NCBI GenBank assembly: GCA_002728135.1
Contig: PBVE01000003.1
Span: forward strand, 1 to 47,420
Direction of reading: 5' to 3'
Origin: Rhodospirillaceae bacterium
GTDB taxonomy: Bacteria > Pseudomonadota > Alphaproteobacteria > UBA828
DNA length: 47,420 nucleotides
In this document: positions 6,577-14,567 of the stretch, piece by piece
Layout of the letters: every line of letters begins with the position of its first letter
Numbering within the stretch: the first letter of the stretch is position 1
Position numbers and translations under genes: made by a program
Notes under the pieces: model-generated
What the model saw: only the letters and a program-made list of their open reading frames with translations
Told to the model about the DNA's origin: nothing
The model's database searches: none

Positions 6577-8661
6577 TTAAGGTTTATCATTTATTTTTTT
6601 TATCCATACTTTAGTGTCATGAAATACTGCACCACCTTCTGGCAGACCTCTTTCTGCGGAGGTAAGCACATTTACCCCTAGTCCACTCTTAAATGCACCG
6701 TTTGGCCAGATACTCTCGATGATTACCACTCCATTTTGCTGTTTTGTATCTGTAATATTAACATTAAGGCTAATATACCCTTGATTATTACCAACTTTTA
6801 CAATTTCGCCTTGTTTCACGTTTAGTGATTCAGCATCTGCTTTAGTTAGAATTATTTCTGGTTGATTCTCTTTAGAAGTAGATGTTTGTGTTTCAGTAAA
6901 GCTTGTATTTAAGAAATTATGGGCTGGTGCTGTAATTAACCGGAATGGGTGTTCGATGTCAGGAGATTCAATAACTTCAAAATGATCTGGAAAGTCAGGG
7001 ATTTCAGGTAATTTTTTCTGATCTTTATTTTCTCTAGTGTTTTTCCAAACCCCACGAAACCTAAATTTCTTGTTGGGAGTAGGCCAGCCGTTTAAATGAT
7101 GAGCAATATCAAAACTTGGCATGCAGTCATGCCAACCTGTCTTAAGAATTTTTCTAGAGTCGGGGTAGTTCGCTTTTAATAATAGATCATCGATAATCTG
7201 AATTGCACTCATTTTGAAACCTGGATGTTGGGCTCCTAATCTTTTTGCTATATCACAAATTACCTGATGATTTTCCCTGCTGTTTTTATAAGGCTCTATA
7301 ATTTTTGGTCCTACTATTACATGGGAATGACCACCTCCTTGATAAATATCATTATGTTCAAGAAATGTTGTGGCAGGTAAAACAATATCTGCATACTTAG
7401 CTGTATCAGTGAGAAATTGTTCGTGGACGCATAGAAATAAATCCTCTCTTTTGAGCCCACAATTAACTTTTGAAGAGTCTGGAGCAACAACGGCAGGATT
7501 AGTATTCTGTATTATCATTGCTTTAACTGGCACACCACCTTTAAGATCTTCCGTATTTCCAGTTAGAATTTCTCCAATCCTTGACATGTCAAGTTTTCGT
7601 ACATTGGGATCATAACTATCAAGGCCCTCAATTAGGGTTTTATCCCAACCATATATGGATTTATTTGAATAAAGTGCTCCACCACCTTTATATTGCCAAG
7701 CTCCTGTAACGGCAGGTAGGCATGAAGCAGCATGCATATTTATTGCACCATTTCGTGAACGGGTAAAGCCATATCCTAGGCGTAAAAAACTTCTTTTGTT
7801 ATTTCCATAGAGTCTACCAAAAGCTTCTATTTCTTCGACTGTTAGACCTGTAATTTTAGAGCCCCAGTGTGAATCTCGTGTTTGTAGATGGTTTTCAAAC
7901 TCTTTTGGGTAGTCTGTGTATTTTTCCATGTATGATTTATCAGCATACCCGTCTCTAAACAGAATGTGCATGACTGAACAGGCCAGTGCTGCATCAGTTC
8001 CAGGTTTTAAAGCTAAATGTATATCCGCTACTTGTGCGGTTCGCGTCTGATAAGGGTCAATAACTATTAATTTTGCATCACGCTTCTTGCGAGCTTTTGA
8101 AATGTGATTCATTACATTGACCTGGGTAGAGGCAGGGTTTCCTCCCCAAATAACAATTAGATCCGATTCAGATATTTCGCGTGGATCAACACCAAGGTAA
8201 TCTCCTGCACCAGCTACCCAACCAGCATCTGCTAAGGTTGTGCAAATAGTTTCTTCTTGACCGGAGTATTTCATTACATGCCGTAATCGATTTATTCCGT
8301 CACGTTGAACTAAGCCCATTGTGCCAGCGTAATAATAAGGCCAAATAGACTCTGATCCATAAAGCAACGTTGCTTGTTTAAAAGCGTGAGCAATTTCGTC
8401 TAATGCAACATCCCATGAAATAGTTTTAAAGTTGCCTTCACCTTTTTTTCCTATTCTTTTGAGTGGTGTGGTCAGACGTTTTTGATGATGAACTCTTTCC
8501 TGATACCTAGAAACTTTTGAGCAAATTACTCCATCAGTATAAGTGTTTGTTTTTGAGCCCCGTAACCTTCCAATTTTAGTTTTATTTATACGTTCTATTT
8601 CAAGAGCACATGTTGAAGGACAATCATGAGGGCAAGCGGAATGGAATATTTCAATAGACAT
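6577..8661 (-). CDS. Mo-bisPGD oxidoreductase of the DMSO reductase family (cytosolic, substrate unknown)
   Basis: A 694-residue catalytic subunit. C10, C14, C18 and C47 form the N-terminal [4Fe-4S] motif; the three molybdopterin-binding regions follow, including IWGGNPASTQVN and VIDPYQTRTA, and the C-terminal dinucleotide-binding domain begins around residue 580 (FRLITAPAHNFLNTSF). C140 (ETICTTLADAG) is the most likely Mo ligand, but this is tentative. No twin-arginine signal is present, so it acts in the cytosol. There is no neighbouring Fe-S or membrane subunit, so its electron partner is not encoded here. It would rely on the cofactor genes moaA and mobA found 3-5 kb away. Names such as thiosulfate or DMSO reductase are not supported. 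Confidence 0.85.
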   Translation of the reverse strand: MSIEIFHSACPHDCPSTCALEIERINKTKIGRLRGSKTNTYTDGVICSKVSRYQERVHHQKRLTTPLKRIGKKGEGNFKTISWDVALDEIAHAFKQATLLYGSESIWPYYYAGTMGLVQRDGINRLRHVMKYSGQEETICTTLADAGWVAGAGDYLGVDPREISESDLIVIWGGNPASTQVNVMNHISKARKKRDAKLIVIDPYQTRTAQVADIHLALKPGTDAALACSVMHILFRDGYADKSYMEKYTDYPKEFENHLQTRDSHWGSKITGLTVEEIEAFGRLYGNNKRSFLRLGYGFTRSRNGAINMHAASCLPAVTGAWQYKGGGALYSNKSIYGWDKTLIEGLDSYDPNVRKLDMSRIGEILTGNTEDLKGGVPVKAMIIQNTNPAVVAPDSSKVNCGLKREDLFLCVHEQFLTDTAKYADIVLPATTFLEHNDIYQGGGHSHVIVGPKIIEPYKNSRENHQVICDIAKRLGAQHPGFKMSAIQIIDDLLLKANYPDSRKILKTGWHDCMPSFDIAHHLNGWPTPNKKFRFRGVWKNTRENKDQKKLPEIPDFPDHFEVIESPDIEHPFRLITAPAHNFLNTSFTETQTSTSKENQPEIILTKADAESLNVKQGEIVKVGNNQGYISLNVNITDTKQQNGVVIIESIWPNGAFKSGLGVNVLTSAERGLPEGGAVFHDTKVWIKKINDKP

Positions 8662-8808
8662 TGTTATACTGCTTTGAATAAAAAGGTATCATTTTAAATG
8701 TTAATCCCTTGGTCAGATAAGAAAGTATAATATATTAACTGAAACTGATTAAAAAATATTTTGATCATTTTAGTTTCTATAATTCCTTGTCTAAGGCATA
8801 GGCCATCC

Positions 8809-8839
8809 ATGTAGTTAGTTAATTTTATATTAACTACAT
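8809..8839. promoter_or_regulatory. Inverted repeat upstream of the Sel1-repeat gene
   Basis: ATGTAGTTA at 8809-8817 and TAACTACAT at 8831-8839 form a perfect 9-bp inverted repeat with a 13-base spacer; an alternative inner pairing TAGTTAAT/ATTAACTA overlaps it. It lies 28 bases before the ATG at 8868. It could be an operator for a dimeric repressor or an mRNA hairpin. No known consensus is recognised. Confidence 0.4.
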
Positions 8840-8867
8840 ACTTAATTTAGAAGTTTGCAAAAGTGTA

Positions 8868-9560
8868 ATGAAAATAAAAATCTTTAATTTAATTTTATTA
8901 TCAATGTTTTTTAGCCTATATTCTTTTGAATCCATGGCTGATGAAGATTATGCTGCACAATTATATAAAAATAAAAAATACAAGGCAGCAGGTAAAATTT
9001 GGAATAATCGTGCCATAGAGGGAGATCCTCTTGCCCAGTTTAATTTAGGACTTCTTTTTGAAAAGGGTGAGGGTTTCAAGATTGACCCTACGTTAGCCGA
9101 GTCATGGTATAGAAGGGCAGCAAATGCTGGTTTAGGGGAAGCACAGTTTAACCTAGCTGTACTCCTATCAAAGGATACACCAAAAGAGTCACTTTTTTGG
9201 TTTCAGGTTATAAAATATCAATCTAAAGACCTCTTATCCGTGATGGCAACAAATTCTTTTAATGCACTCAGTAAGAATTTTACACATCTTGAGATTTTAG
9301 AGATTGAAAAAAATGCTCAATCTTGGATTAATTCTGGTAACTCATCTCTTCCCAAATTTTCATCAAAGAGCTTCCAGTTAGTTGGGCTTAGCCAGAAGCA
9401 AGTAATAACACTCCAGAAAAAACTTTTAGATTCAGGTTTTATGGTTGGTCCAATTGACGGACTTATTGGAATTCAGACAAGGAGTGCACTTATGGATTGG
9501 AGGAGAGCCAATGGATACAAGCCAGAATTAGACTTTGTCCCAGAATGGTTAATAAAATAG
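8868..9560 (+). CDS. Secreted protein with Sel1/TPR-like repeats and a peptidoglycan-binding domain
   Basis: A 230-residue protein with a signal peptide (MKIKIFNLILLSMFFSLYSF, cleavage near SMA-DE). Residues about 28-100 contain two Sel1-type helical repeats (GDPLAQFNLGLLFEKGEG, AGLGEAQFNLAVLL). Residues about 172-215 look like a PG_binding_1 domain (LQKKLLDSGFMVGPIDGLIG, followed by TRSALMDW). A periplasmic role at the cell wall is inferred from this pairing. The ribosome binding site is weak. Convergent with the AbrB-type gene, 42 bases apart. No partner gene is evident. Confidence 0.75.
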   Translation: MKIKIFNLILLSMFFSLYSFESMADEDYAAQLYKNKKYKAAGKIWNNRAIEGDPLAQFNLGLLFEKGEGFKIDPTLAESWYRRAANAGLGEAQFNLAVLLSKDTPKESLFWFQVIKYQSKDLLSVMATNSFNALSKNFTHLEILEIEKNAQSWINSGNSSLPKFSSKSFQLVGLSQKQVITLQKKLLDSGFMVGPIDGLIGIQTRSALMDWRRANGYKPELDFVPEWLIK

Positions 9561-9602
9561 ATGTCTCTACGTGAATGTAAATAAATCGTTCATATATAGG
9601 GG

Positions 9603-10667
9603 CTATTTATATAATTTATATTTTTTACCTAGATAAATGCATAAACGAAAGATAAATGGGGCAATTATAACTAGAATAATTATGCGCATAACATGATGAG
9701 TAGATACAAAAGCTGACTCCGTACCCATAGATAGTGCAATTATACTCATTTCTGCTAAACCACCTGGTGCGAATGCTAAAAATAAAATATTTCCTGATAC
9801 ACCAGATATCTGTCCTAGTGCGTAGGCTAACAAACCTGCAAGAAAAACCATTATTATGCCAATTAAAATAGCTAATAGAAAAGGCCCTTTGAGATTCTTA
9901 ATTGGTGTACCTGTAAACCTTGCTCCTATTGCGGAGCCGAGCACTATCTGTGCTAGAATTACTAATTCTGGCGGAGGACTACTTTGAATAACTCCTGTAA
10001 TTGAGAGAGTTGCACTGAGTGTTAATGGTCCTACAAGTTGTGCAGCAGGAATACGAATCAGGCGAGCGAGAGGGTAGCCGATTACCGCACAACCAATTAA
10101 AATAAATATATCTATCAAATTACCCATAATATGCTCAGTTTGAGCAAAAGAGGTCGGATGATTATCAACAAAAAACCTGAAATAGAAGGCAATAAGAAAA
10201 ACCGCAGTTAGCACGCGCACTCCGTGTGTAAGTGCAATACGTTTTGGGTCACCTCCCATGGTTTCCCCAACTATTGTCATTTCACTAAGCCCACCAGGTG
10301 TGGCAGAGTAAAAAGCAGTTACTAAATCATATTTACCAAGTATTTTCAGGAGAAAAATTCCTGTAAACATCATAAAGACTACTGAAATAATCACCCCAAA
10401 TAAACCTATAGTCCATTCATTTCCATTCGCAAAAATATCTGGAGTGAATTGGCTACCTAATAGAATACCTAATATGGCAACCATAAAGTTTCGAAAAATG
10501 TTTGGAACTAGAATTGGGGTGCCTAGCATAGCTGCTAAGGTTGCAGCTGACATTGCTCCAAGCATCCAAGGCAAAGGTAAATCAAGAGCGAAAAATACTG
10601 CACCCCCTGATGTCCCAATTACAAGAGCCAATGTAAGCCGTCGTAAAGTATGTTTGTTAAATGTCAA
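9603..10667 (-). CDS. AbrB-type duplicated-domain integral membrane protein
   Basis: A 354-residue, very hydrophobic protein with about ten or more membrane spans. Two internally similar halves are visible: DLPLPWMLGAMSAATLAAMLG in the first and IPAAQLVGPLTLSATLSITG in the second, each followed by a PGGLSEM / PGGLAEM motif. This matches the AbrB duplication family (PF05145), once annotated as putative ammonia monooxygenase and now considered a transporter of unknown substrate. It is not related to the DNA-binding AbrB. It stands alone, with about 123 bases to nadK upstream. Confidence 0.8.
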   Translation of the reverse strand: MTFNKHTLRRLTLALVIGTSGGAVFFALDLPLPWMLGAMSAATLAAMLGTPILVPNIFRNFMVAILGILLGSQFTPDIFANGNEWTIGLFGVIISVVFMMFTGIFLLKILGKYDLVTAFYSATPGGLSEMTIVGETMGGDPKRIALTHGVRVLTAVFLIAFYFRFFVDNHPTSFAQTEHIMGNLIDIFILIGCAVIGYPLARLIRIPAAQLVGPLTLSATLSITGVIQSSPPPELVILAQIVLGSAIGARFTGTPIKNLKGPFLLAILIGIIMVFLAGLLAYALGQISGVSGNILFLAFAPGGLAEMSIIALSMGTESAFVSTHHVMRIIILVIIAPFIFRLCIYLGKKYKLYK

Positions 10668-10790
10668 ATTTTATGCAGTGCTATTTACTGATTTGGCTTA
10701 TAAACTATGAAAGAAGAGGCGTATAGAATTTCAAACTATAGCATATTAGAAATCTAATAATCTCAATTTTATTGTCAGATTAAAATATAT

Positions 10791-11561
10791 TTATGGGGTA
10801 AATTGCTCATTAAGAATTCTTTCTTCAAGATTGTGCTCTGCATCAAAAAGTAATTGTATTGTAGTATCCAGATCCTCAACTATCTCAACATGTAATACAT
10901 CACGCACCTCTGTATAATCAGCTACTGCACTAAGGGGCCTTTTCTTTGCTTCAATTGCACGAAATTCTACTCTTGCATTATTAGGGAGTAAGGCTCCACG
11001 CCATCTTCGAGGTCTAAATGCACTGATGGGTGTAAGTGCTAAAACTGCAGCTCCAAGAGGAATAATGGGACCATGGGCAGATAGATTGTAGGCGGTGCTA
11101 CCTGCTGGAGTAGCTATTAACACTCCATCACATATTAATTCGTTCACTCTAGAAATACCATCTACATGGATTTCAACTTTTGCTGCTTGACGGGTTTGTC
11201 TGAGTAGAGATACTTCGTTTATAGCTAACGCTTCATACGTTTCCCCAGTTATAGTTGTAGCCTTCATATGTAGAGGGTGTATTTTTGCTGTTTCAGATTT
11301 ATTGATTCTTTCTGGTAATGATTCCAATGAGAATTCATTCATAAGAAATCCGACTGTTCCCCTGTTCATACCATAAATAGGTTTCTGCATTTGCATAAAG
11401 CGGTGTTGTGTTTCTAGCATAAAGCCATCACCACCAAGTGCAATTATCACATCAGCTTCATCGGGAGATAAAGTTTTATATTGATTTAGTAATTCACCAA
11501 GTGCGGCTTGTGCTTGTGGAGAATTTGATGCAACTACCGCGAAAGTTTTTCCATCACTCAT
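10791..11561 (-). CDS. nadK: NAD kinase
   Basis: A 256-residue cytosolic enzyme that phosphorylates NAD+ to NADP+. The GGDG motif ([15 protein letters not shown], about 41-55) and the NAD-binding region [20 protein letters not shown] (about 138-157) are intact, and the length is that of short alphaproteobacterial NadK. It lies between the AbrB-type gene and moaA on the same strand, with about 90 bases to the stop of moaA, so it may be co-transcribed with moaA, though that is uncertain. Confidence 0.93.
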   Translation of the reverse strand: MSDGKTFAVVASNSPQAQAALGELLNQYKTLSPDEADVIIALGGDGFMLETQHRFMQMQKPIYGMNRGTVGFLMNEFSLESLPERINKSETAKIHPLHMKATTITGETYEALAINEVSLLRQTRQAAKVEIHVDGISRVNELICDGVLIATPAGSTAYNLSAHGPIIPLGAAVLALTPISAFRPRRWRGALLPNNARVEFRAIEAKKRPLSAVADYTEVRDVLHVEIVEDLDTTIQLLFDAEHNLEERILNEQFTP

Positions 11562-11653
11562 TTTAAGGTCTCTTGATACTGATTATAATATTACTATTTC
11601 ATGTTCGTATATTTGGAATTTGTATTTCTACATTGTTAAGACAATTAAAGAAA

Positions 11654-12652
11654 TCACCCCCCCGTTGTGCTCATATGTCGTTTGATAGAGTGGTTAGTTG
11701 AGCGACGATCAATTATAAAGTCGTGACCTTTAGGCTTTCTAGCTATGCCTTGATAAATAGCTTCGGTAAGTGGTCCATCGCTTTCACTTTCACGCAAAGG
11801 TTTTCGTAAGTCTATAGAATCTTCTTGCCCGAGGCACATATATAAAATCCCAGTACATGTGAGTCTAACTCTATTACATGACTCGCAAAAATTGTGGGTC
11901 AGGGGTGTTATGAAGCCTATGCGTTGCTTAGTTCCCTCTATTTTCATATATCGGGCGGGACCACCTGTTGTGTAGTCAGTCTCAACAAGATTAAATTCCT
12001 CACGTAACTGTTTTCTTATCATTGATAACGGTAGATAATTATCAACTCGGTCTTTATCTATTTCTCCAAGAGGCATAGTTTCGATAAAAGTTATGTCCAT
12101 ATCCTTAGTACCACACCAATTAATTAATGTGGCAAACTCATCGTCATTTATTCCCTTCAATGCCACAGTATTAATCTTGACCTTGATCCCTGCATCTAGT
12201 GCAGTATCAATCCCATACAACACTTGTTCTAATTTACCCCAACGAGTTATATCTTGGAACTTTTTGGCGTCTAAGGTATCCAGAGAAACATTGATCCTTT
12301 TTATTCCGCAAGAAGATAAATCCTTGGCATACTTAGCTAATTGACTTCCATTTGTGGTAAGTGTCAATTCTTCAAGTGTTCCGGTTTTTAAGTTGATGCT
12401 TAAGTTCTCTAGTAACTTCATTATTCCTTTTCTTACAAGTGGTTCTCCCCCAGTAAGACGGATTTTTTTAACACCAAGTTTTATAAAGTTTAAACAAACT
12501 CTCTCTAGTTCTTCTAAGCTTAAGAGGTCTGATTTTGGTAAAAAAGTCATATTCTCGGACATGCAATAAAAACATCTGAAATCGCATCGGTCCGTAACAG
12601 ATATGCGCACGTAGTCTATGGTTCTTCCATAGGGGTCTTTAAGTAAACTCAT
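11654..12652 (-). CDS. moaA: GTP 3',8-cyclase MoaA (molybdenum cofactor biosynthesis)
   Basis: A 332-residue radical SAM enzyme that performs the first step of molybdopterin synthesis, converting GTP to 3',8-cyclo-GTP. The radical SAM cysteines C23, C27 and C30 ([11 protein letters not shown]), the TGGEPL motif, and the second C-terminal [4Fe-4S] motif ([12 protein letters not shown], about 255-268) are present. The C terminus ends in Gly-Gly, as required in MoaA for activity; these codons lie in a 7-G tract. Divergent from fdhD and close to mobA and formate dehydrogenase genes, its main client enzymes in this window. No moaC, moaE or moeA is seen here. Confidence 0.95.
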   Translation of the reverse strand: MSLLKDPYGRTIDYVRISVTDRCDFRCFYCMSENMTFLPKSDLLSLEELERVCLNFIKLGVKKIRLTGGEPLVRKGIMKLLENLSINLKTGTLEELTLTTNGSQLAKYAKDLSSCGIKRINVSLDTLDAKKFQDITRWGKLEQVLYGIDTALDAGIKVKINTVALKGINDDEFATLINWCGTKDMDITFIETMPLGEIDKDRVDNYLPLSMIRKQLREEFNLVETDYTTGGPARYMKIEGTKQRIGFITPLTHNFCESCNRVRLTCTGILYMCLGQEDSIDLRKPLRESESDGPLTEAIYQGIARKPKGHDFIIDRRSTNHSIKRHMSTTGG

Positions 12653-12951
12653 CGCATGTCACTATATGTTAAAATACAGATAAATTCTGCAGCTAATCTC
12701 ATAAAAGACCTTCATATATAAATAAGTTTATGTTTAATAAACAAAATGTAGTTATTTAAAAATAGAAACCCAGCACTATCGTGCTTTATTGAATAAAATT
12801 ATCATACAAAGTTAGCATTCTCTATTGCAGTCTGGCAAATTTTCCTATCTCTATATTTAAGAAAGATTAATTAAACTTATGTCATTTGTATGATGGAATA
12901 GTTGAATTTAGTAGATATATTACTGGAAGTTTTAAATCAGGTGTATTCTTA

Positions 12952-13791
12952 ATGAAAAAATTCAGTATAAAACCAAATCCAGAAGATCCAAATTTAACTA
13001 GTTATATCGAAGGTGTGGATCAAAATGGTGAATTTTTATCTGTCCCAGTAGTTGAAGAGAAGCCCCTAACAATCTATTTAAATAATCAGGAAATTGTTAC
13101 GGTTATGACGATCAGGGATCGACCAAAACAATTGGCTCTTGGCTATTTGATAAATCAGGGCATGGTTAGTGAGCAAGATTCTATTACCTCAATTGATTAT
13201 GATTCAGAGATAGAAACTGCTGTAGTGAGGACATCAAATCCAACTAATCATGAGGATCTTTTACGCCGTAAAACCCTAACTTCTGGTTGTGCACAGGGCA
13301 CGATGTTTGGTGATTTGATGGATAAATTTGATTCTATATCTCTTGATACCAGTGCGATAATTAAAACAAGCTGGATTTATTCATTAAGTAAGCAAATAAA
13401 CCTTCAACCAAGTTTATATCTAAAGGCAGGGGCTATTCATGGCTGCGTTCTTTGTGAGGAAGATCGCCCACTGGTGTATATGGAAGATGTTGGTAGACAT
13501 AATGCTATAGATAAAATTGCAGGGCATATGTATTGCGAGAACATAAAATCACAAGGTAAACTTTTTTACACTACTGGCAGACTCACAAGTGAAATGGTTA
13601 TTAAAACAGTACAAATGCAGATACCTATTCTGATTTCTAGGTCAGGGTTTACTGCGTGGGGTGTTGAACTTGCTCAAAAATCTGGATTAACTTTGATTGG
13701 TCGTGCAAAGGGCACGAGGTTTATGGCCTTATCTGGGAAAGATAGAATTGTTTTCGATCATGATGTCATGCCTTTGAATAAAAAAATATAA
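12952..13791 (+). CDS. fdhD: FdhD, sulfurtransferase/chaperone for formate dehydrogenase cofactor
   Basis: About 279 residues if started at the ATG at 12952 (MKKFSIKPNPED), which fits the family; an ATG at 12886 would add 22 unlike residues. FdhD passes sulfur from a cysteine desulfurase to Mo-bisPGD before insertion in formate dehydrogenase. Visible family features: a TSGCAQGTMFGDLMD loop holding the active cysteine, GAIHGCVLC, MEDVGRHNAIDKIAG and TGRLTSEMV. The loop has one cysteine (GCAQG) rather than the CxxC of the E. coli protein. It is transcribed towards mobA and sits across from fdsA, whose product it should serve. Confidence 0.92.
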   Translation: MKKFSIKPNPEDPNLTSYIEGVDQNGEFLSVPVVEEKPLTIYLNNQEIVTVMTIRDRPKQLALGYLINQGMVSEQDSITSIDYDSEIETAVVRTSNPTNHEDLLRRKTLTSGCAQGTMFGDLMDKFDSISLDTSAIIKTSWIYSLSKQINLQPSLYLKAGAIHGCVLCEEDRPLVYMEDVGRHNAIDKIAGHMYCENIKSQGKLFYTTGRLTSEMVIKTVQMQIPILISRSGFTAWGVELAQKSGLTLIGRAKGTRFMALSGKDRIVFDHDVMPLNKKI

Positions 13792-13878
13792 AATCTGTAA
13801 TGCAAATAGGCATCTTGGGATTAAATACATTAGTTTTTATAATGTATGATATTGGAATTGATTTTAATGTAGAGCCAT

Positions 13879-14550
13879 ATGACAAACATTAATAAAAGTA
13901 AGATAGTTGCAGTGCTTTTAGCAGGAGGAGCAGCTCGTCGAATGGGGGGGGGAGATAAATGTTTGCATTATCTCGCTGGTAAATCCTTACTTGAACACGT
14001 AATTTCTAAGATAAAAAATCAAGTTGATTGCATGATAATTAATGCAAATGGGGACCCCTCAAGATTTTCTGGTTTTGGTCTAGACGTTGTAGGTGATGTT
14101 GTACCTGGCCAGCTAGGTCCTTTGGCCGGTGTTCTAAGTGGTTTAGATTGGGCATATGAAAAAAAACCTCAGGCTAAATGGGTATTGAGCGTACCTACGG
14201 ATTGCCCTTTATTACCATTTGACCTTGTTGAACGTCTTATGTCTGCAATTGTAATGAAATCAGAACAGGAAAAGAATCTTGATTCAGAAAAAACACATGA
14301 TTCTTTATGGATAGGTTCTTGTGTAGCATCTGGAGGGCGTTGTCACCCAGTTCTAGCATTATGGCCGATTAACTGGAGGAATCAACTCCGTGATGCTTTA
14401 CTTAATCAAGGTATAAAGAAAATTGACCTTTTCACGAAATCACTACCATTAGCAATTGCAGAATTCTCAGTAGACCCTTTTGATCCATTTACAAATATTA
14501 ATACACCTGCTGACCTTATTAGTACGAATAAAATATTGGCAAAAACATAG
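13879..14550 (+). CDS. mobA: Molybdenum cofactor guanylyltransferase MobA
   Basis: A 223-residue nucleotidyltransferase that attaches GMP to molybdopterin, giving the guanine dinucleotide form used by DMSO-reductase-family enzymes such as the two found here. The N-terminal signature LLAGGAARRMGGGDK, the NANGDPSRF segment, and the metal-binding aspartate in VPTDCPLLP are present. The three glycines of the signature are coded by a run of nine G (13944-13952). It follows fdhD by 87 bases on the same strand and is convergent with fdsA, only 17 bases apart. Confidence 0.93.
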   Translation: MTNINKSKIVAVLLAGGAARRMGGGDKCLHYLAGKSLLEHVISKIKNQVDCMIINANGDPSRFSGFGLDVVGDVVPGQLGPLAGVLSGLDWAYEKKPQAKWVLSVPTDCPLLPFDLVERLMSAIVMKSEQEKNLDSEKTHDSLWIGSCVASGGRCHPVLALWPINWRNQLRDALLNQGIKKIDLFTKSLPLAIAEFSVDPFDPFTNINTPADLISTNKILAKT

Positions 14551-14567
14551 AAAACTTATTTAGGAAC

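Noticed and set aside
6577..8661. Naming this enzyme as thiosulfate, DMSO or formate-specific
   Set aside because: Active-site context and lack of partner subunits do not match a characterised type closely enough.
12772..12785. Hairpin AGCAC-TATC-GTGCT followed by TTATT between moaA and fdhD
   Set aside because: A five-base stem with a poor T tract between two divergent genes, where no terminator is needed.
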